Source: Psychrobacter sp. LV10R520-6 (GTDB lineage: Bacteria; Pseudomonadota; Gammaproteobacteria; Pseudomonadales; Moraxellaceae). From it: 64,000 nucleotides of DNA. The position numbers and the translations under genes are program-made. Below, in pieces: positions 8,935 through 17,787 of this stretch. Below the pieces are notes generated by a model, which saw only the letters and a program-made list of their open reading frames with translations, did not search any database and had not been told where the DNA came from. The DNA lies in the NCBI RefSeq assembly GCF_900182925.1, contig NZ_LT900024.1, positions 1,364,001 through 1,428,000 of the forward strand, written 5' to 3'. Every line of letters starts with the position of its first letter. The first letter of the stretch is position 1.

Positions 8935-9891
8935 ATGACCCCTTTACACATCGCATTAGCTGTATTAGTTGCCTTTATTTGGGGCGTGAACTTTACCTTT
9001 ATTGCGTGGGGGCTTGAAAGCTTTCCGCCGCTAATGCTCACTGCCCTGCGCTTTTTCTTTACAGCCGTTCCACTGGTTTTGTTTCTCAAGCCGCCCAAGT
9101 TTAACCGTACGTTATTTATCTATGCCATCGGTACGTTTGTCATGCAGTATGCTTTTGTATTTACTGCCATGCATTTGGGTGCATCAGCAGGGTTGACAGC
9201 GCTAGTACTACAACTTCAGATTTTTATCACCGTATTGCTGGCGTATGTCATATTGGGTGAGGCAGTAAGTCGCATACAGATCATAGGTATGCTGGTCGGC
9301 GTACTGGGTCTAGGCGTGATCGCGCTAAATCTTGGCGGTGATATGCCTTTGCTTGGGTTTGTCTGTATCTTGATTGCGGCAATAGGTTGGAGTTTTGGCA
9401 ACATTGCATCAAAACAGGCATCAAAGCAAGCCGCCATAAAGGTGACGCAGCAGGGATCTGGCGTGTCCATTGTCTCGTCTACTACTGGCAATAATAAGGT
9501 ATCCGCGTTGTCTGCCCTAGCTCTAGTGGTATGGGGTGGTCTGATCGCCTGTGTAGTTTTGACCCTATCTTCTCTTATATTTGAAACTGATGCATGGCAG
9601 TTGGCGACGTTTAACGAGGCATCACTCAAGTCTTGGCTGTCGCTTGGGTTTATCGTGTACATCTCAACCCTTGTTGGTTTTGCACTGTGGGCGCATTTGC
9701 TTAGTCAAAATATTGCCTCTAAGGTTGTGCCGTTTGCTCTATTAGTGCCAGTATTTGGCATGACAACCTCGGTACTGTTTATAGGGGAAGTATTGACGTG
9801 GTGGAAGATGCTGGCAATGCTGTTGATCTTGTCAGGGCTGTTACTAGCAAATGTTAGGTATGGGCTAGGGAGAAAATCTGCTCATAAGTAG
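8935..9891 (+). CDS. eamA: EamA-like (DMT superfamily) exporter
   Basis: 318 residues with two EamA repeats and about ten transmembrane helices. The opening (FIWGVNFTFIAWGLESFPPLMLTALR, residues about 14-40) closely resembles E. coli EamA (YdeD), an exporter of O-acetylserine and cysteine. Between the two repeats there is an unusual polar insert (about residues 160-185, rich in Ser, Thr, Gln) that widens a cytoplasmic or periplasmic loop. It follows the LysE gene on the same strand after an 80-base gap, so the two could be one transcript with a shared export theme. The specific substrate is inferred only. Confidence 0.75.
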   Translation: MTPLHIALAVLVAFIWGVNFTFIAWGLESFPPLMLTALRFFFTAVPLVLFLKPPKFNRTLFIYAIGTFVMQYAFVFTAMHLGASAGLTALVLQLQIFITVLLAYVILGEAVSRIQIIGMLVGVLGLGVIALNLGGDMPLLGFVCILIAAIGWSFGNIASKQASKQAAIKVTQQGSGVSIVSSTTGNNKVSALSALALVVWGGLIACVVLTLSSLIFETDAWQLATFNEASLKSWLSLGFIVYISTLVGFALWAHLLSQNIASKVVPFALLVPVFGMTTSVLFIGEVLTWWKMLAMLLILSGLLLANVRYGLGRKSAHK

Positions 9892-9998
9892 CAGTAAATA
9901 ATCTAATTTGCCAGCATTGGTTTTATTAGGTTTAATTTTTTTAACAGTGAGCTCTACGAATAGAAAACCAGTCTATAAAAATAAGGTCGCTAAACCGA

Positions 9999-10943
9999 AT
10001 GCATGAAAAACAAAATTTTAATAATATACTGGGATTTTCATTTGCTTTAGTAGCGGCAGCTCTTAATGCGACGATAGGCATATTTAGTGTGCTATTAATG
10101 AATACAGGTTTAAAAAGCAATGATATTGCCTTTCTAAAAACGATTATTGCTTTCATCTTGCTATCTGCGCTGTTAAGTAAAACGCCAAGACAAATTCAAT
10201 ATAAGCGGCTCATCACTACTGAATTTATCACTCTCAGTAACCATTCCAGTGATAAATCCAACAATAAGCGAATCATAGGGGCAGTTGCTATTTGTGCCTT
10301 TCTTGGCATTTTTACTTTATTCGTATTTGAGACCAAGGCTTATGAGTATGGCAATCCTGCTAATGTCGTGGTGATCTTAATGGCAGCAGCAACCATATCG
10401 GCAACGCTATTTGGCGCACTATTACTTAAAGAAAGACTATTATTAAACACCCTTATTGGTGTGTTATTGGCAGTCGCTGGAATATTTGTGATTTCGTGGA
10501 CCAGTAGTGTAAATTTAACCTTGGTGTTTTTTGCAGTGATGGCAGGTAGCGGCTACGGGCTATTTTCAGTATTGATGCAGCGTTTTGGCTTGCAAGGCGG
10601 GATTTATTTAACCAAGTATTTATTACTATTTGGCAGCCTTTTTTTATTCATTCCTTTTATTGTCACCTTTGAGCCTGTCAATATAGGATATCAATCCATT
10701 TTGGGGCTGCTGGGCTTAGCTATTTTTCCAACTATTATAGGGTTTTATTGTACTACCAGCGCTTTAAAATACTTGCCTGCATCAAAGGTGCAAGTCATTG
10801 AATTATCAGAGCCTCTGTTTGCTATGTTTTTTGTTTGGTTGATATTGCATGAGGATGCAACTATGAGGTTTTGGCTTGGAGCAGGATTGGTTATACTCGG
10901 TATTTTAAGTATCACCAACTCCTCTAAAAAATCTGCTGAGTAA
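9999..10943 (+). CDS. EamA-family (DMT) transporter
   Basis: 314 residues, ten predicted transmembrane helices in two EamA repeats. The conserved ELSEPLFAMFFVWLILHE block near the C-terminus is typical. The sequence differs clearly from the EamA-like gene just upstream, so this is not a recent duplicate. Flanking DNA is AT-rich and the start has a weak ribosome binding site. Substrate unknown. It completes a run of three exporters (LysE, EamA, EamA) in the same direction. Confidence 0.82.
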   Translation: MHEKQNFNNILGFSFALVAAALNATIGIFSVLLMNTGLKSNDIAFLKTIIAFILLSALLSKTPRQIQYKRLITTEFITLSNHSSDKSNNKRIIGAVAICAFLGIFTLFVFETKAYEYGNPANVVVILMAAATISATLFGALLLKERLLLNTLIGVLLAVAGIFVISWTSSVNLTLVFFAVMAGSGYGLFSVLMQRFGLQGGIYLTKYLLLFGSLFLFIPFIVTFEPVNIGYQSILGLLGLAIFPTIIGFYCTTSALKYLPASKVQVIELSEPLFAMFFVWLILHEDATMRFWLGAGLVILGILSITNSSKKSAE

Positions 10944-10975
10944 ATAATAACGAATAAATATTTAAACACTATATC

Positions 10976-11209
10976 TCAACTGTCTTTTTTAACTATACGC
11001 TTCGTTGAAGGTGGGTAATTCTCGAGTAAAGACGCAGGACGTATAGGACGGCTGGTTAAGTTACCTCCGCAATTGGGGCAATGATTGTTTAAAACACTAG
11101 TCGTACAAGATGTGCAAAACGTACATTCAAAGCTACAAATCATTGCATCAGTAGCATCAGGCGGCAAATCTCTATCACAGCGTTCACAATTAGGTCTCAG
11201 CTCAACCAT
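10976..11209 (-). CDS. DUF1272 small zinc-ribbon-like protein
   Basis: 77 residues with eight cysteines in CxxC-type pairs (CERC, CTSC, CPNCGG), as in DUF1272 proteins, which probably bind zinc. I chose the ATG at 11209 because GGAG lies at the right distance before it and the protein then begins MVELRPNCERC, the usual start; a GTG at 11221 is the alternative. Function unknown. It lies upstream of nothing obvious and is convergent with the EamA gene. Confidence 0.8.
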   Translation of the reverse strand: MVELRPNCERCDRDLPPDATDAMICSFECTFCTSCTTSVLNNHCPNCGGNLTSRPIRPASLLENYPPSTKRIVKKDS

Positions 11210-11255
11210 ATTATTCTCCACTTTTAATTAGTAGTGTTAAGTGATATTGAATACC

Positions 11256-11855
11256 TTATTCAATATCAAACTCCATGCGCCTTGCCGTTGTTTGCATGGT
11301 TTGACTATCTAGTAACTTTTCCACACAGTACAGGCTGGCATGAATACCCGCACTTATCCCTGCTGATGTTACCAGCTTAGTAGTCTCGTCACTGGCATCG
11401 ACAAAACGGGTATTAGCGATGACCTCAACATTAGGATAGAGGGCTAAATTATCCAAATCCATCCAATGGGTGGTTGCGGATTTGCCAGCCAGCAACCCAG
11501 ATTGGGCTAACAGCAAAGCCCCTGTACATACTGAAAGCGTCAGCTCTGCTAGCTTGGATTGACTGATAATCCAATTAATAACTACTGGATTGTTTATCTC
11601 AACCTTTTCCGCGCCATAACCGCCAGGAATAACTAAAATGTCTATAGTGGGATGATTGTCGAAGCTATAATCAGGGATAACAGTTAAACTATTTCTAGCA
11701 GATATCGGCGCTTGATACTCGGCAATGGTAATAACGTTAAAGTGCTTATTATTGACGTTGTCTTCAGCTAATGAAAATACCTCAAAGGGCCCTGCAAAGT
11801 CCAATACTTCGACTTCGTTAAATAGTAATATCCCAACGGTTCGTGTTGATATCAT
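11256..11855 (-). CDS. DJ-1/PfpI family protein (GATase1-like)
   Basis: 199 residues. The nucleophile elbow SVCTGALLLAQSGLLAGKSATTHW is that of the DJ-1/PfpI and GlxA-type amidotransferase-like group, and the N-terminus (VGILLFNEVEVLDFAGPFEV) is typical. No AraC DNA-binding domain is attached, so it is the stand-alone form; members include isonitrile hydratases and stress proteins. It follows the PaiB-like gene on the same strand with a 70-base gap, possibly one operon. The precise reaction is not predictable. Confidence 0.85.
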   Translation of the reverse strand: MISTRTVGILLFNEVEVLDFAGPFEVFSLAEDNVNNKHFNVITIAEYQAPISARNSLTVIPDYSFDNHPTIDILVIPGGYGAEKVEINNPVVINWIISQSKLAELTLSVCTGALLLAQSGLLAGKSATTHWMDLDNLALYPNVEVIANTRFVDASDETTKLVTSAGISAGIHASLYCVEKLLDSQTMQTTARRMEFDIE

Positions 11856-11923
11856 GTTTTTCTCTCAAGTTGGTTTTATTGAATGAAACATCGCTTATTC
11901 ATACGTTCATAATTAAACTAACC

Positions 11924-12568
11924 CTAGTTTACATTTTCAATTAGCGCTGCCATTTCATCCGCTTTTGTGGTTTTAAGCTGTTTAAGACCTGCAACCACCC
12001 CTGATCTATTATCAGTCGATTTATTTTGGCTCAACTTAAACTGCGCTTCAACATCGGTGATATCGACACGAATACCGACAATGGCTCGGCACATAGCTTG
12101 AATATACTTCTCTGGTGCATCATCAAGTGACCAAGGATTTGGTTGGCTAACTTCAAAATCAGCCGTTTGCTTTGACAAGATATCAATAAGCGCTTCTGGT
12201 TCAGTTATTAAGCTGACGTTACCAGTGACATGTATGCTGCGATAATTCCATGTCGGTACTTCTTTGTGCGTTACCGCTTTACTCGGATACCAATTAGGGC
12301 TGATGTAATGACCATTATCTTGAAAAACAATCAACCACGGCGCGCTAAGATTATCTCTATTATTAATCGCATTTACTTTGGCAATATGACCATATAAGCA
12401 ACCAAACTTACTTGCATCATCCTGCCAGTACATCGGAATATGACAAGCTTCAAGTCGATTAGCAGTTTGCGTAATAACAGTAGCTTGAGGTTGATCTTTG
12501 ATAAAGGCTTGTATAGTCTCAAAGTTGTTTTCTTTAAAAGGTTTAGGGGTGAACATCATAGGCTCCAA
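11924..12568 (-). CDS. FMN-binding PaiB/transcriptional regulator-like protein
   Basis: 214 residues in the PaiB (FMN-binding split barrel) family: the N-terminal MFTPKPFKENN, PMYWQDD and the central NYRSIHVTGNVSLI stretches are characteristic. In Bacillus PaiB takes part in repression of sporulation and protease genes; in Gram-negative bacteria the role is unclear and FMN or haem binding is likely. The first ATG is at 12568 and an alternative at 12559. The upstream promoter region has been invaded by an IS982 element whose left end lies only 21 bases from the start codon, so the native promoter is probably lost or replaced. Confidence 0.82.
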   Translation of the reverse strand: MEPMMFTPKPFKENNFETIQAFIKDQPQATVITQTANRLEACHIPMYWQDDASKFGCLYGHIAKVNAINNRDNLSAPWLIVFQDNGHYISPNWYPSKAVTHKEVPTWNYRSIHVTGNVSLITEPEALIDILSKQTADFEVSQPNPWSLDDAPEKYIQAMCRAIVGIRVDITDVEAQFKLSQNKSTDNRSGVVAGLKQLKTTKADEMAALIENVN

Positions 12569-12588
12569 GTCGTTTTGTTATATACATG

Positions 12589-13568
12589 ACCCCACTCTCA
12601 ACTTCGAAAGGTATTGAAAAAAGAAGAGCACCTCATTAATCTATTGTTTTCGACCAAGAATACAACGGAGTCATGAGATGCCCATAGAAGAATTTATCAT
12701 CAATATCTATTTAATGGTAGAGCATTACTACAAAACAATCGTCACCGAACCGTTACGAACGGGTGGTTATTCGCCTAAACTCAGTGATCCTGAGATTATT
12801 TGTATGGAAGTGGTGGGTGAGTTTTTAAATATGGACCAAGACAAACAGATTTGGCAATACTTTAAGCAGCATTGGCAAGCATGGTTTCCAGCGATAGGCT
12901 CATACCCTAACTTTGCTAAGCACTGCGCCAATCTATGGCAAGTCAAACAACGGATACACGATAAAGTCAGTGATATAGAAGGCCGTGACAATATTCATCT
13001 CATTGATGGCTTTCCCATACCTGTCTGTCATTATGGACGAGCTTATCGGCATAAAAACTATCAAGACCATGCCGCTTTCAGTTACCGTGCCGCCAAGCAA
13101 GAAAAGTATTATGGCTTTGAGGGACATCTACTGATTAACTTATCAGGCATGATTAAGGGTTTTACTATCGCCCCTGCTAATGTTGATGAAAGAGACGTTG
13201 CACCTGATATCACTGATAACATTCATGGTCTGCTTGGCGCTGATAAAGGGTATATCAGCCCTAAGCTCAATGACTACTATCACTCTCAAGGGATAGATCT
13301 ACAAACACCATTGAGACGTAATATGAAAGATGACAGACATAAACCCCTACTAAGACGGTTAATGAAAGTCCGCCGTACGGTTGAAACCGTGATTGGTCAG
13401 TTGTCAGAACGATTTAATATGCAAAAGGTACGGGCTAAAGACTTATGGCATCTATCTCATCGGCTTATTCGTAAGATTCTGTCGCATAATCTGTGCTTTG
13501 TGCTCAATAAACAACTTGGAAACCCACCACTTCAGTTTGAGCTGCTTATTTTAAGTTGAGAGTGGGGT
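12589..13568 (+). mobile_element. IS982-family insertion sequence, intact
   Basis: A 980-bp element bounded by perfect inverted repeats ACCCCACTCTCAACTT and its complement. It is flanked by a 7-bp direct repeat ATACATG (12582-12588 and 13569-13575), so the insertion is recent and clean. One transposase gene fills it. Confidence 0.93.
12678..13559 (+). CDS. IS982-family DDE transposase
   Basis: 293 residues with the IS982 pattern: HLIDGFPIPVCHYGR (first Asp), GADKGYIS (second Asp) and RRTVETVIGQLSERFNM (the Glu). No frameshift or internal stop, so the element may be active. The gene ends 9 bases before the right end of the element. It lies between the PaiB-like gene and the second MocR gene and points toward the latter, so read-through could affect that gene. 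Confidence 0.93.
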   Translation: MPIEEFIINIYLMVEHYYKTIVTEPLRTGGYSPKLSDPEIICMEVVGEFLNMDQDKQIWQYFKQHWQAWFPAIGSYPNFAKHCANLWQVKQRIHDKVSDIEGRDNIHLIDGFPIPVCHYGRAYRHKNYQDHAAFSYRAAKQEKYYGFEGHLLINLSGMIKGFTIAPANVDERDVAPDITDNIHGLLGADKGYISPKLNDYYHSQGIDLQTPLRRNMKDDRHKPLLRRLMKVRRTVETVIGQLSERFNMQKVRAKDLWHLSHRLIRKILSHNLCFVLNKQLGNPPLQFELLILS

Positions 13569-13630
13569 ATACATGGAGTAATGGTATTACTTTACGACCT
13601 AACCGTACCGATGCATTTTTTAAAATTACC

Positions 13631-13646
13631 AACAAAGTGTATAGTT
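13631..13646 (+). promoter_or_regulatory. Putative MocR operator, copy 2
   Basis: AACAAAGTGTATAGTT, identical to the complement of 8071-8086, lies 58 bases before the start of the second MocR gene and just downstream of the IS982 insertion. Confidence 0.6.
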
Positions 13647-13703
13647 GGATAGCCCTTAACAATTATGTGCATAATATATGACTTCTAATAAGCCAACTAC
13701 GCT

Positions 13704-15110
13704 ATGAATGACACTCATTCGCTCAATCTTAATATCAGTAAAACCGCTGCTGTGGTCGAATGGATACAGCAGCGAATTGATAGCCAAATATATAAACCGT
13801 ACCAGCGAGTGCCTTCTGTACGCAAACTAGCCACGATTTTGGATGTTTCGAGCTTTACTATAACTCAAGCTTATGAGCAGTTAGTCGCTACTAACGTGTT
13901 GACGGCTAAGCCAAATTCAGGTTATTACGTTTTACCTCAAGTCACTCAAAGTAGAAATCTAGAGATTTTGTATAAAGAACCTGTGGTCGATACTAGCTGG
14001 CTAGTACAGCAAATGTTTAGCGATGTTCCTAATCACCGAGCACCAGGTTCAGGTGAGCTACCTGTTGAATGGATTAAAAATGATAGGATGCAATGGGCGG
14101 TCAGGCAAGTTAACCAAGATATTGATAGCTTCATCTATAATTATGGTGACATTCAAGGCTACTTACCTTTGCGTGATCAATTGACCCAGTATTTAGATTT
14201 GCTAGGTATTCATACCAGCGTCGATAATATTATCACTACAACGGGGGTTTCGCAGGCTATTTTGACGGTTATTCAACTCCTATTAAACGTAGGTGATACG
14301 GTCATAGTAGATAGTCCTGGTTGGTATTGGACGTCTAGCACTTTGCAGCAGCAAGGTTATCATGTCGTGTCGGTTGCCCGCGATCATCAAGGCTCAAATA
14401 TCGAACAGATGCAGCAAGTATTAGAGAAATATCGTGCTAAGCTATACATTACTAATAGCGTACTGCACAATCCAACCTCCTATAATCTGCATCCTGCCCG
14501 CGCCCATCAAGTTTTAAACTTAATGCATGAATACGATGCTTATATTTTTGAGGATGATTTGTACGCAGCGTTTTTACCTGATGAAAAGCCGCTTAGGTAC
14601 GCTAATATAGACCAGTTTGAGCGGGTGTTTTATGCCACTGGTTTTTCAAAGTCGATGGCGTCAGGCTGGCGAGTGGGCATGCTGGTCAGTCCTGATAGAT
14701 TTATCAATCAAATCCTTAATCTTAAAACCCTTAGCAACATGACGTCGCCAGAGTTTGGTGAGCGCGTTATTCATCGTTTATGGACGCATGGTGAGTATCG
14801 TCGTCAAATTAAAAAGGTGCAGCAGCAGTTATATACCGCTCATGAAAGACTGCGTAAAGCACTACCAAAGATTGGACTTATCTATCCTGAGCATACGCAA
14901 GCAGGAATCTTTATTTGGGTGGACACGGGGCAGGACACGGGGAACCTAGCACTGGATGCTTATAAAGAGAACTGGCTGGTTGCACCGGGGCAGTTATTCC
15001 ATCCTGATGCCAATGTTTCGACATATTTGCGCCTAAATGTATCGACGACCAGTGATGAGTTTCTGAAGTGGTTGGGTGTGTATTTAAACCAAGTCAATAA
15101 TTACTTATGA
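13704..15110 (+). CDS. MocR-type regulator (GntR HTH plus aminotransferase fold), copy 2
   Basis: 468 residues, collinear with the MocR protein encoded at 6619-8019: same HTH (RVPSVRKLATILDVSSFTIT), same core blocks (SVLHNPTSYNLHPARAHQVLNL) and same PLP-lysine region (YATGFSKSMASGWRVGMLV). The N-terminal tip and linker differ most. It shares the 16-base upstream motif with its paralogue. An AraC regulator follows 44 bases downstream on the same strand, and a LysE-type exporter lies convergent beyond that, so this is a second regulator-exporter module. IS982 has inserted about 135 bases upstream. Confidence 0.9.
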   Translation: MNDTHSLNLNISKTAAVVEWIQQRIDSQIYKPYQRVPSVRKLATILDVSSFTITQAYEQLVATNVLTAKPNSGYYVLPQVTQSRNLEILYKEPVVDTSWLVQQMFSDVPNHRAPGSGELPVEWIKNDRMQWAVRQVNQDIDSFIYNYGDIQGYLPLRDQLTQYLDLLGIHTSVDNIITTTGVSQAILTVIQLLLNVGDTVIVDSPGWYWTSSTLQQQGYHVVSVARDHQGSNIEQMQQVLEKYRAKLYITNSVLHNPTSYNLHPARAHQVLNLMHEYDAYIFEDDLYAAFLPDEKPLRYANIDQFERVFYATGFSKSMASGWRVGMLVSPDRFINQILNLKTLSNMTSPEFGERVIHRLWTHGEYRRQIKKVQQQLYTAHERLRKALPKIGLIYPEHTQAGIFIWVDTGQDTGNLALDAYKENWLVAPGQLFHPDANVSTYLRLNVSTTSDEFLKWLGVYLNQVNNYL

Positions 15111-15153
15111 AAACTTACCTCGGATTTCAACACTTATTTTATAAGGACAACTT

Positions 15154-15984
15154 ATGACTGCCGCTCACACGCCTATCTTTTGGCGCGATTCTAGAATGCC
15201 CCATATTGAGCTGCGTAAAGTCGCTGATGGGCGTAAGGTTTGTTATGATCTTCATAGTCATACCCATTGGTCTTTAGGCGCGATTACACAAGGCGTAAGT
15301 ACCTTTATTTATCGTGATGATAGCTATCATGTCAGACAAGGCGATTTAGTACTGATGAATTCAGAATGGCCACATGCCTGCAACCCTATCGAAAACCAGC
15401 CTTGGGCTTATCTCATGCTCTATGTAGATACTACTTGGCTGACGCAGCTGCGCTATACAGAAGGCTTATTACAACAACCGCGCTGGCAAGATATCGCTAA
15501 TGCGGTTATTACCGATAAGCACCTGTATCAAGGCTACTGTACAATGGCGGCGACCCTTTTGGACGACAAGCGCGAACTACTTGATAAGCAAACCAAAGTG
15601 GTTGAATACTTATCTGCTCTTATGCACACGCTTGATAATCAAAAATCGGTACTTGATAAACAGACGCCCGCAGCATTGAATAAATTAGCTAGTTACTTAA
15701 ATGAGCACTGCACTGAGGAATTATCGCTTGATGAGTTATGTACATTGAGTGGCTATAGTCCAAGCCATCTTATTCGAAGCTTTAAGCAGTACTTTGGCAT
15801 GACGCCCCATGCCTATATCGTCAATAAACGTATTCAATATGGACAGCGAGAGTTAAAAAAAGGCGTAGCTATTATCGATACCGCTTTAAGTGCTGGATTC
15901 GCCGACCAAGCGCACTTTCAGCGTACCTTTAAGCGTTTAGTAGCAGCCACGCCCAACCAGTATCGTAAGCCCTTACCCGAATAG
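15154..15984 (+). CDS. AraC-family transcriptional regulator with cupin sensor
   Basis: 276 residues: an N-terminal cupin-type sensing domain (about 10-140; HSHTHWSLGAI and the GDLVLMNSEWPHAC block) and a C-terminal double HTH (about 175-275; LSLDELCTLSGYSPSHLIRSFK and ADQAHFQRTFKRLVAATPNQYR). It probably senses a small ligand and controls the convergent LysE-type gene; regulators of this type next to LysE exporters are common. Its end overlaps the end of that exporter gene by 12 bases. The ATAAGGA sequence before the ATG serves as ribosome binding site. Confidence 0.9.
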   Translation: MTAAHTPIFWRDSRMPHIELRKVADGRKVCYDLHSHTHWSLGAITQGVSTFIYRDDSYHVRQGDLVLMNSEWPHACNPIENQPWAYLMLYVDTTWLTQLRYTEGLLQQPRWQDIANAVITDKHLYQGYCTMAATLLDDKRELLDKQTKVVEYLSALMHTLDNQKSVLDKQTPAALNKLASYLNEHCTEELSLDELCTLSGYSPSHLIRSFKQYFGMTPHAYIVNKRIQYGQRELKKGVAIIDTALSAGFADQAHFQRTFKRLVAATPNQYRKPLPE

Positions 15985-16566
15985 TAAAAACAAGCAACTA
16001 CCTGCCAACAGAACGGCTAACACTCGATTGATAGTCCGTAGATTTTTGGGTTGCTGGACTTGCTGTCTTAAAAAGGCACCAGCATAGACCCAACAGCTTA
16101 ACGATAGCCAACATATTGGCAAATATAACGCCGCAAATAACCAAATCTGAGCAAGCTCTCCATTATTAGTATAAGCACCGATGCTAGCGGCAGAAGCAAT
16201 CCATGCTTTTGGATTGAGCCATTGCATCAAAAACCCCGTAAAAAATCCAGGTACTTTTGCTATATCTTTATTATTGATTTTGCCATCATCACAGGCCAAG
16301 CGATAACTCAAATAGAGTAAAAAAGCGATACCTGCCCATGTCAGCCACTTCTCGAAAACTGGAAAAGTGACTAGCAAGGAGCTAAAACCGTAACCTATGG
16401 CTAAGAATAAGATAATAAAACCAAGCGTGGCACCAGTGACGAAAGTTAAGCCCTTGGATAGAGGGTAGCGCGCCCCACTGCTTAAACCAACGATATTTAC
16501 TGGACCAGGAGAGATGGAAGCCACTAAAGCAAAGGCAGACATTGGCAAAATTAAGGATAAGCTCAT
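15973..16566 (-). CDS. LysE/RhtB-family exporter
   Basis: 197 residues with six hydrophobic segments; SISPGPVNIVGLSSGARY and LMQWLNPKAWIASA are the family blocks. It overlaps the AraC gene tail-to-tail by 12 bases. The family exports amino acids or related compounds; the AraC regulator with cupin domain is the probable controller. The substrate is not identifiable. It is not closely similar to the LysE-type protein at 8181. Confidence 0.88.
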   Translation of the reverse strand: MSLSLILPMSAFALVASISPGPVNIVGLSSGARYPLSKGLTFVTGATLGFIILFLAIGYGFSSLLVTFPVFEKWLTWAGIAFLLYLSYRLACDDGKINNKDIAKVPGFFTGFLMQWLNPKAWIASAASIGAYTNNGELAQIWLFAALYLPICWLSLSCWVYAGAFLRQQVQQPKNLRTINRVLAVLLAGSCLFLLFG

Positions 16567-16761
16567 GGCTGTTACTCAGTTAAAACATTGAGTCTGCCTG
16601 AGAGCTATTGTGAAATATTGAAGAAAATTACTTAAGAGATATCCTACCAGTAAATTGCGCGCTAGTTGTCATCCATACCTACTTTATCAAAGTGAATGCA
16701 TCTTGAGACAGCTTAGAGGTGATAAGTTTAAATCAATCAGGGTGTAACGCTTGAGTTAAGT

Positions 16762-16998
16762 ATGATGCAGAATAAGAGAGATAAAAAAATCTGCGAAGAC
16801 TATTGGACATATAATAATAAAGTAGGTTTTATTAGACACATACAATCACTTTGCCAAAAATACGAGCTTAGTTCTCATATGTTATTTGAGACGATATCAA
16901 AATGCTACGCTTTTTTAGATGATGTTCTCTGTAAATACTGCGGAAGTGCTTGTCCGATTGAGGTGCCAGCAGATATTCCTTATATGCATTCGAAAATC
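16762..16998 (+). pseudogene. 5' fragment of an unidentified gene cut by IS1
   Basis: The frame opens at 16762 and encodes 79 native residues (MMQNKRDKKICEDYWTYNNK onward) with a CKYCGSACPIEVP segment that could bind metal. At 16999 it enters the left inverted repeat of the IS1-family element and its remaining 47 codons are IS sequence read backwards. The native 3' part is missing: beyond the other IS end lies a different gene on the opposite strand, so the rest was deleted. I do not recognise a named family; it may belong to the small accessory proteins often seen in defence islands. Confidence 0.6.
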
Positions 16999-17787
16999 GG
17001 TGGTGTTTCAAAAAGTATGCTGGCATTAGACGAAGCCATAGTTGATATAAAAGAACACCATATTGAACGTCTTAAAGTGATTGTCGAGTTTCTTAGAAAA
17101 AGCACAAGTCTTTCTAACTGCTCGCCTCAATCGGTGTCTTAAACGGCAATTATTACCTTCTATGCCAACAGTATATCTTTTACCAATCTGCTTAGGGTCT
17201 GCCTTGAAGGCAGTTTTAAAGCTATCCCAGTTGTCCATGCTGATTGAACCATAGCTCACCTTAAGTTTCTTAAGACGAGCTCGAAGCTTTTTAGCCGTGG
17301 CTAAAACATGGGCAACAATCTCACCAGTATCACGGTCATAGGCGTAGATTAACCATACCTTCTGCTTCTTGCAACGTACGTATGTCCAGAACTCATCAAC
17401 TTCTAAACGCGAGTAGTAATGCTGCTTTGGTGAGGTCTTATAGATCGATGAGCCTATGGTGCTTAGTATCTTGCCAATGCTGACAGAGGTGATAGTGGCA
17501 ATGTCTCTAACACTACAGCCTCGTACTATCATCAGTCGTATCTTATGCTCTATTTTAGAGTGGCAACCCTGATAGGTAATGGCGTGGTCGCCAATGAATT
17601 GACGTTTACAGTCTTTGCATTGGTAGTTTTGCTTACCATAGCTTTTTATACCGTTTTTCTTTAGACTAGGACTGTGGCAGTCGGGGCAATTAATCTCTAT
17701 TTGTGTCTTCATAACCTCAAATATAGCATCTTTGCTTTGGCTGGCACCCCTCCTTTATTTACTCAGCATACTTTTTGATACACCACC
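16999..17787 (-). mobile_element. IS1-family insertion sequence with full ends
   Basis: Two 24-base inverted terminal repeats with one mismatch face each other at 16999 and 17787 (each begins GGTGGTGT and ends AGTATGCTG). The 789-bp unit holds one transposase gene. The flanks (CGAAAATC on the left, CGATATTT on the right) do not form a target duplication, which points to a deletion or recombination after insertion. Confidence 0.88.
17026..17712 (-). CDS. IS1-family transposase (single-frame)
   Basis: 228 residues: an N-terminal zinc ribbon (CPDCHSPSLKKNG ... CKDCKRQF), an HTH region, and the IS1 catalytic domain (RLEVDEFWTYV with the first Asp, SMDNWDSF with the second, and the C-terminal block with the Glu, ending FFYINYGFV). 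Unlike E. coli IS1, which needs a frameshift to make InsAB, this protein is in one frame, as in other non-enteric IS1 relatives. It appears intact. Confidence 0.9.
   Translation of the reverse strand: MKTQIEINCPDCHSPSLKKNGIKSYGKQNYQCKDCKRQFIGDHAITYQGCHSKIEHKIRLMIVRGCSVRDIATITSVSIGKILSTIGSSIYKTSPKQHYYSRLEVDEFWTYVRCKKQKVWLIYAYDRDTGEIVAHVLATAKKLRARLKKLKVSYGSISMDNWDSFKTAFKADPKQIGKRYTVGIEGNNCRLRHRLRRAVRKTCAFSKKLDNHFKTFNMVFFYINYGFV

Noticed and set aside
9216-9662. 148-aa minus-strand frame opposite the EamA gene
   Set aside because: Shadow of the transporter frame; composition is that of a complemented membrane protein.
17026-17142. C-terminal 39 codons of the plus-strand frame beginning at 16762
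   Set aside because: They lie inside the IS1 element and are its transposase gene read on the opposite strand, not native coding.
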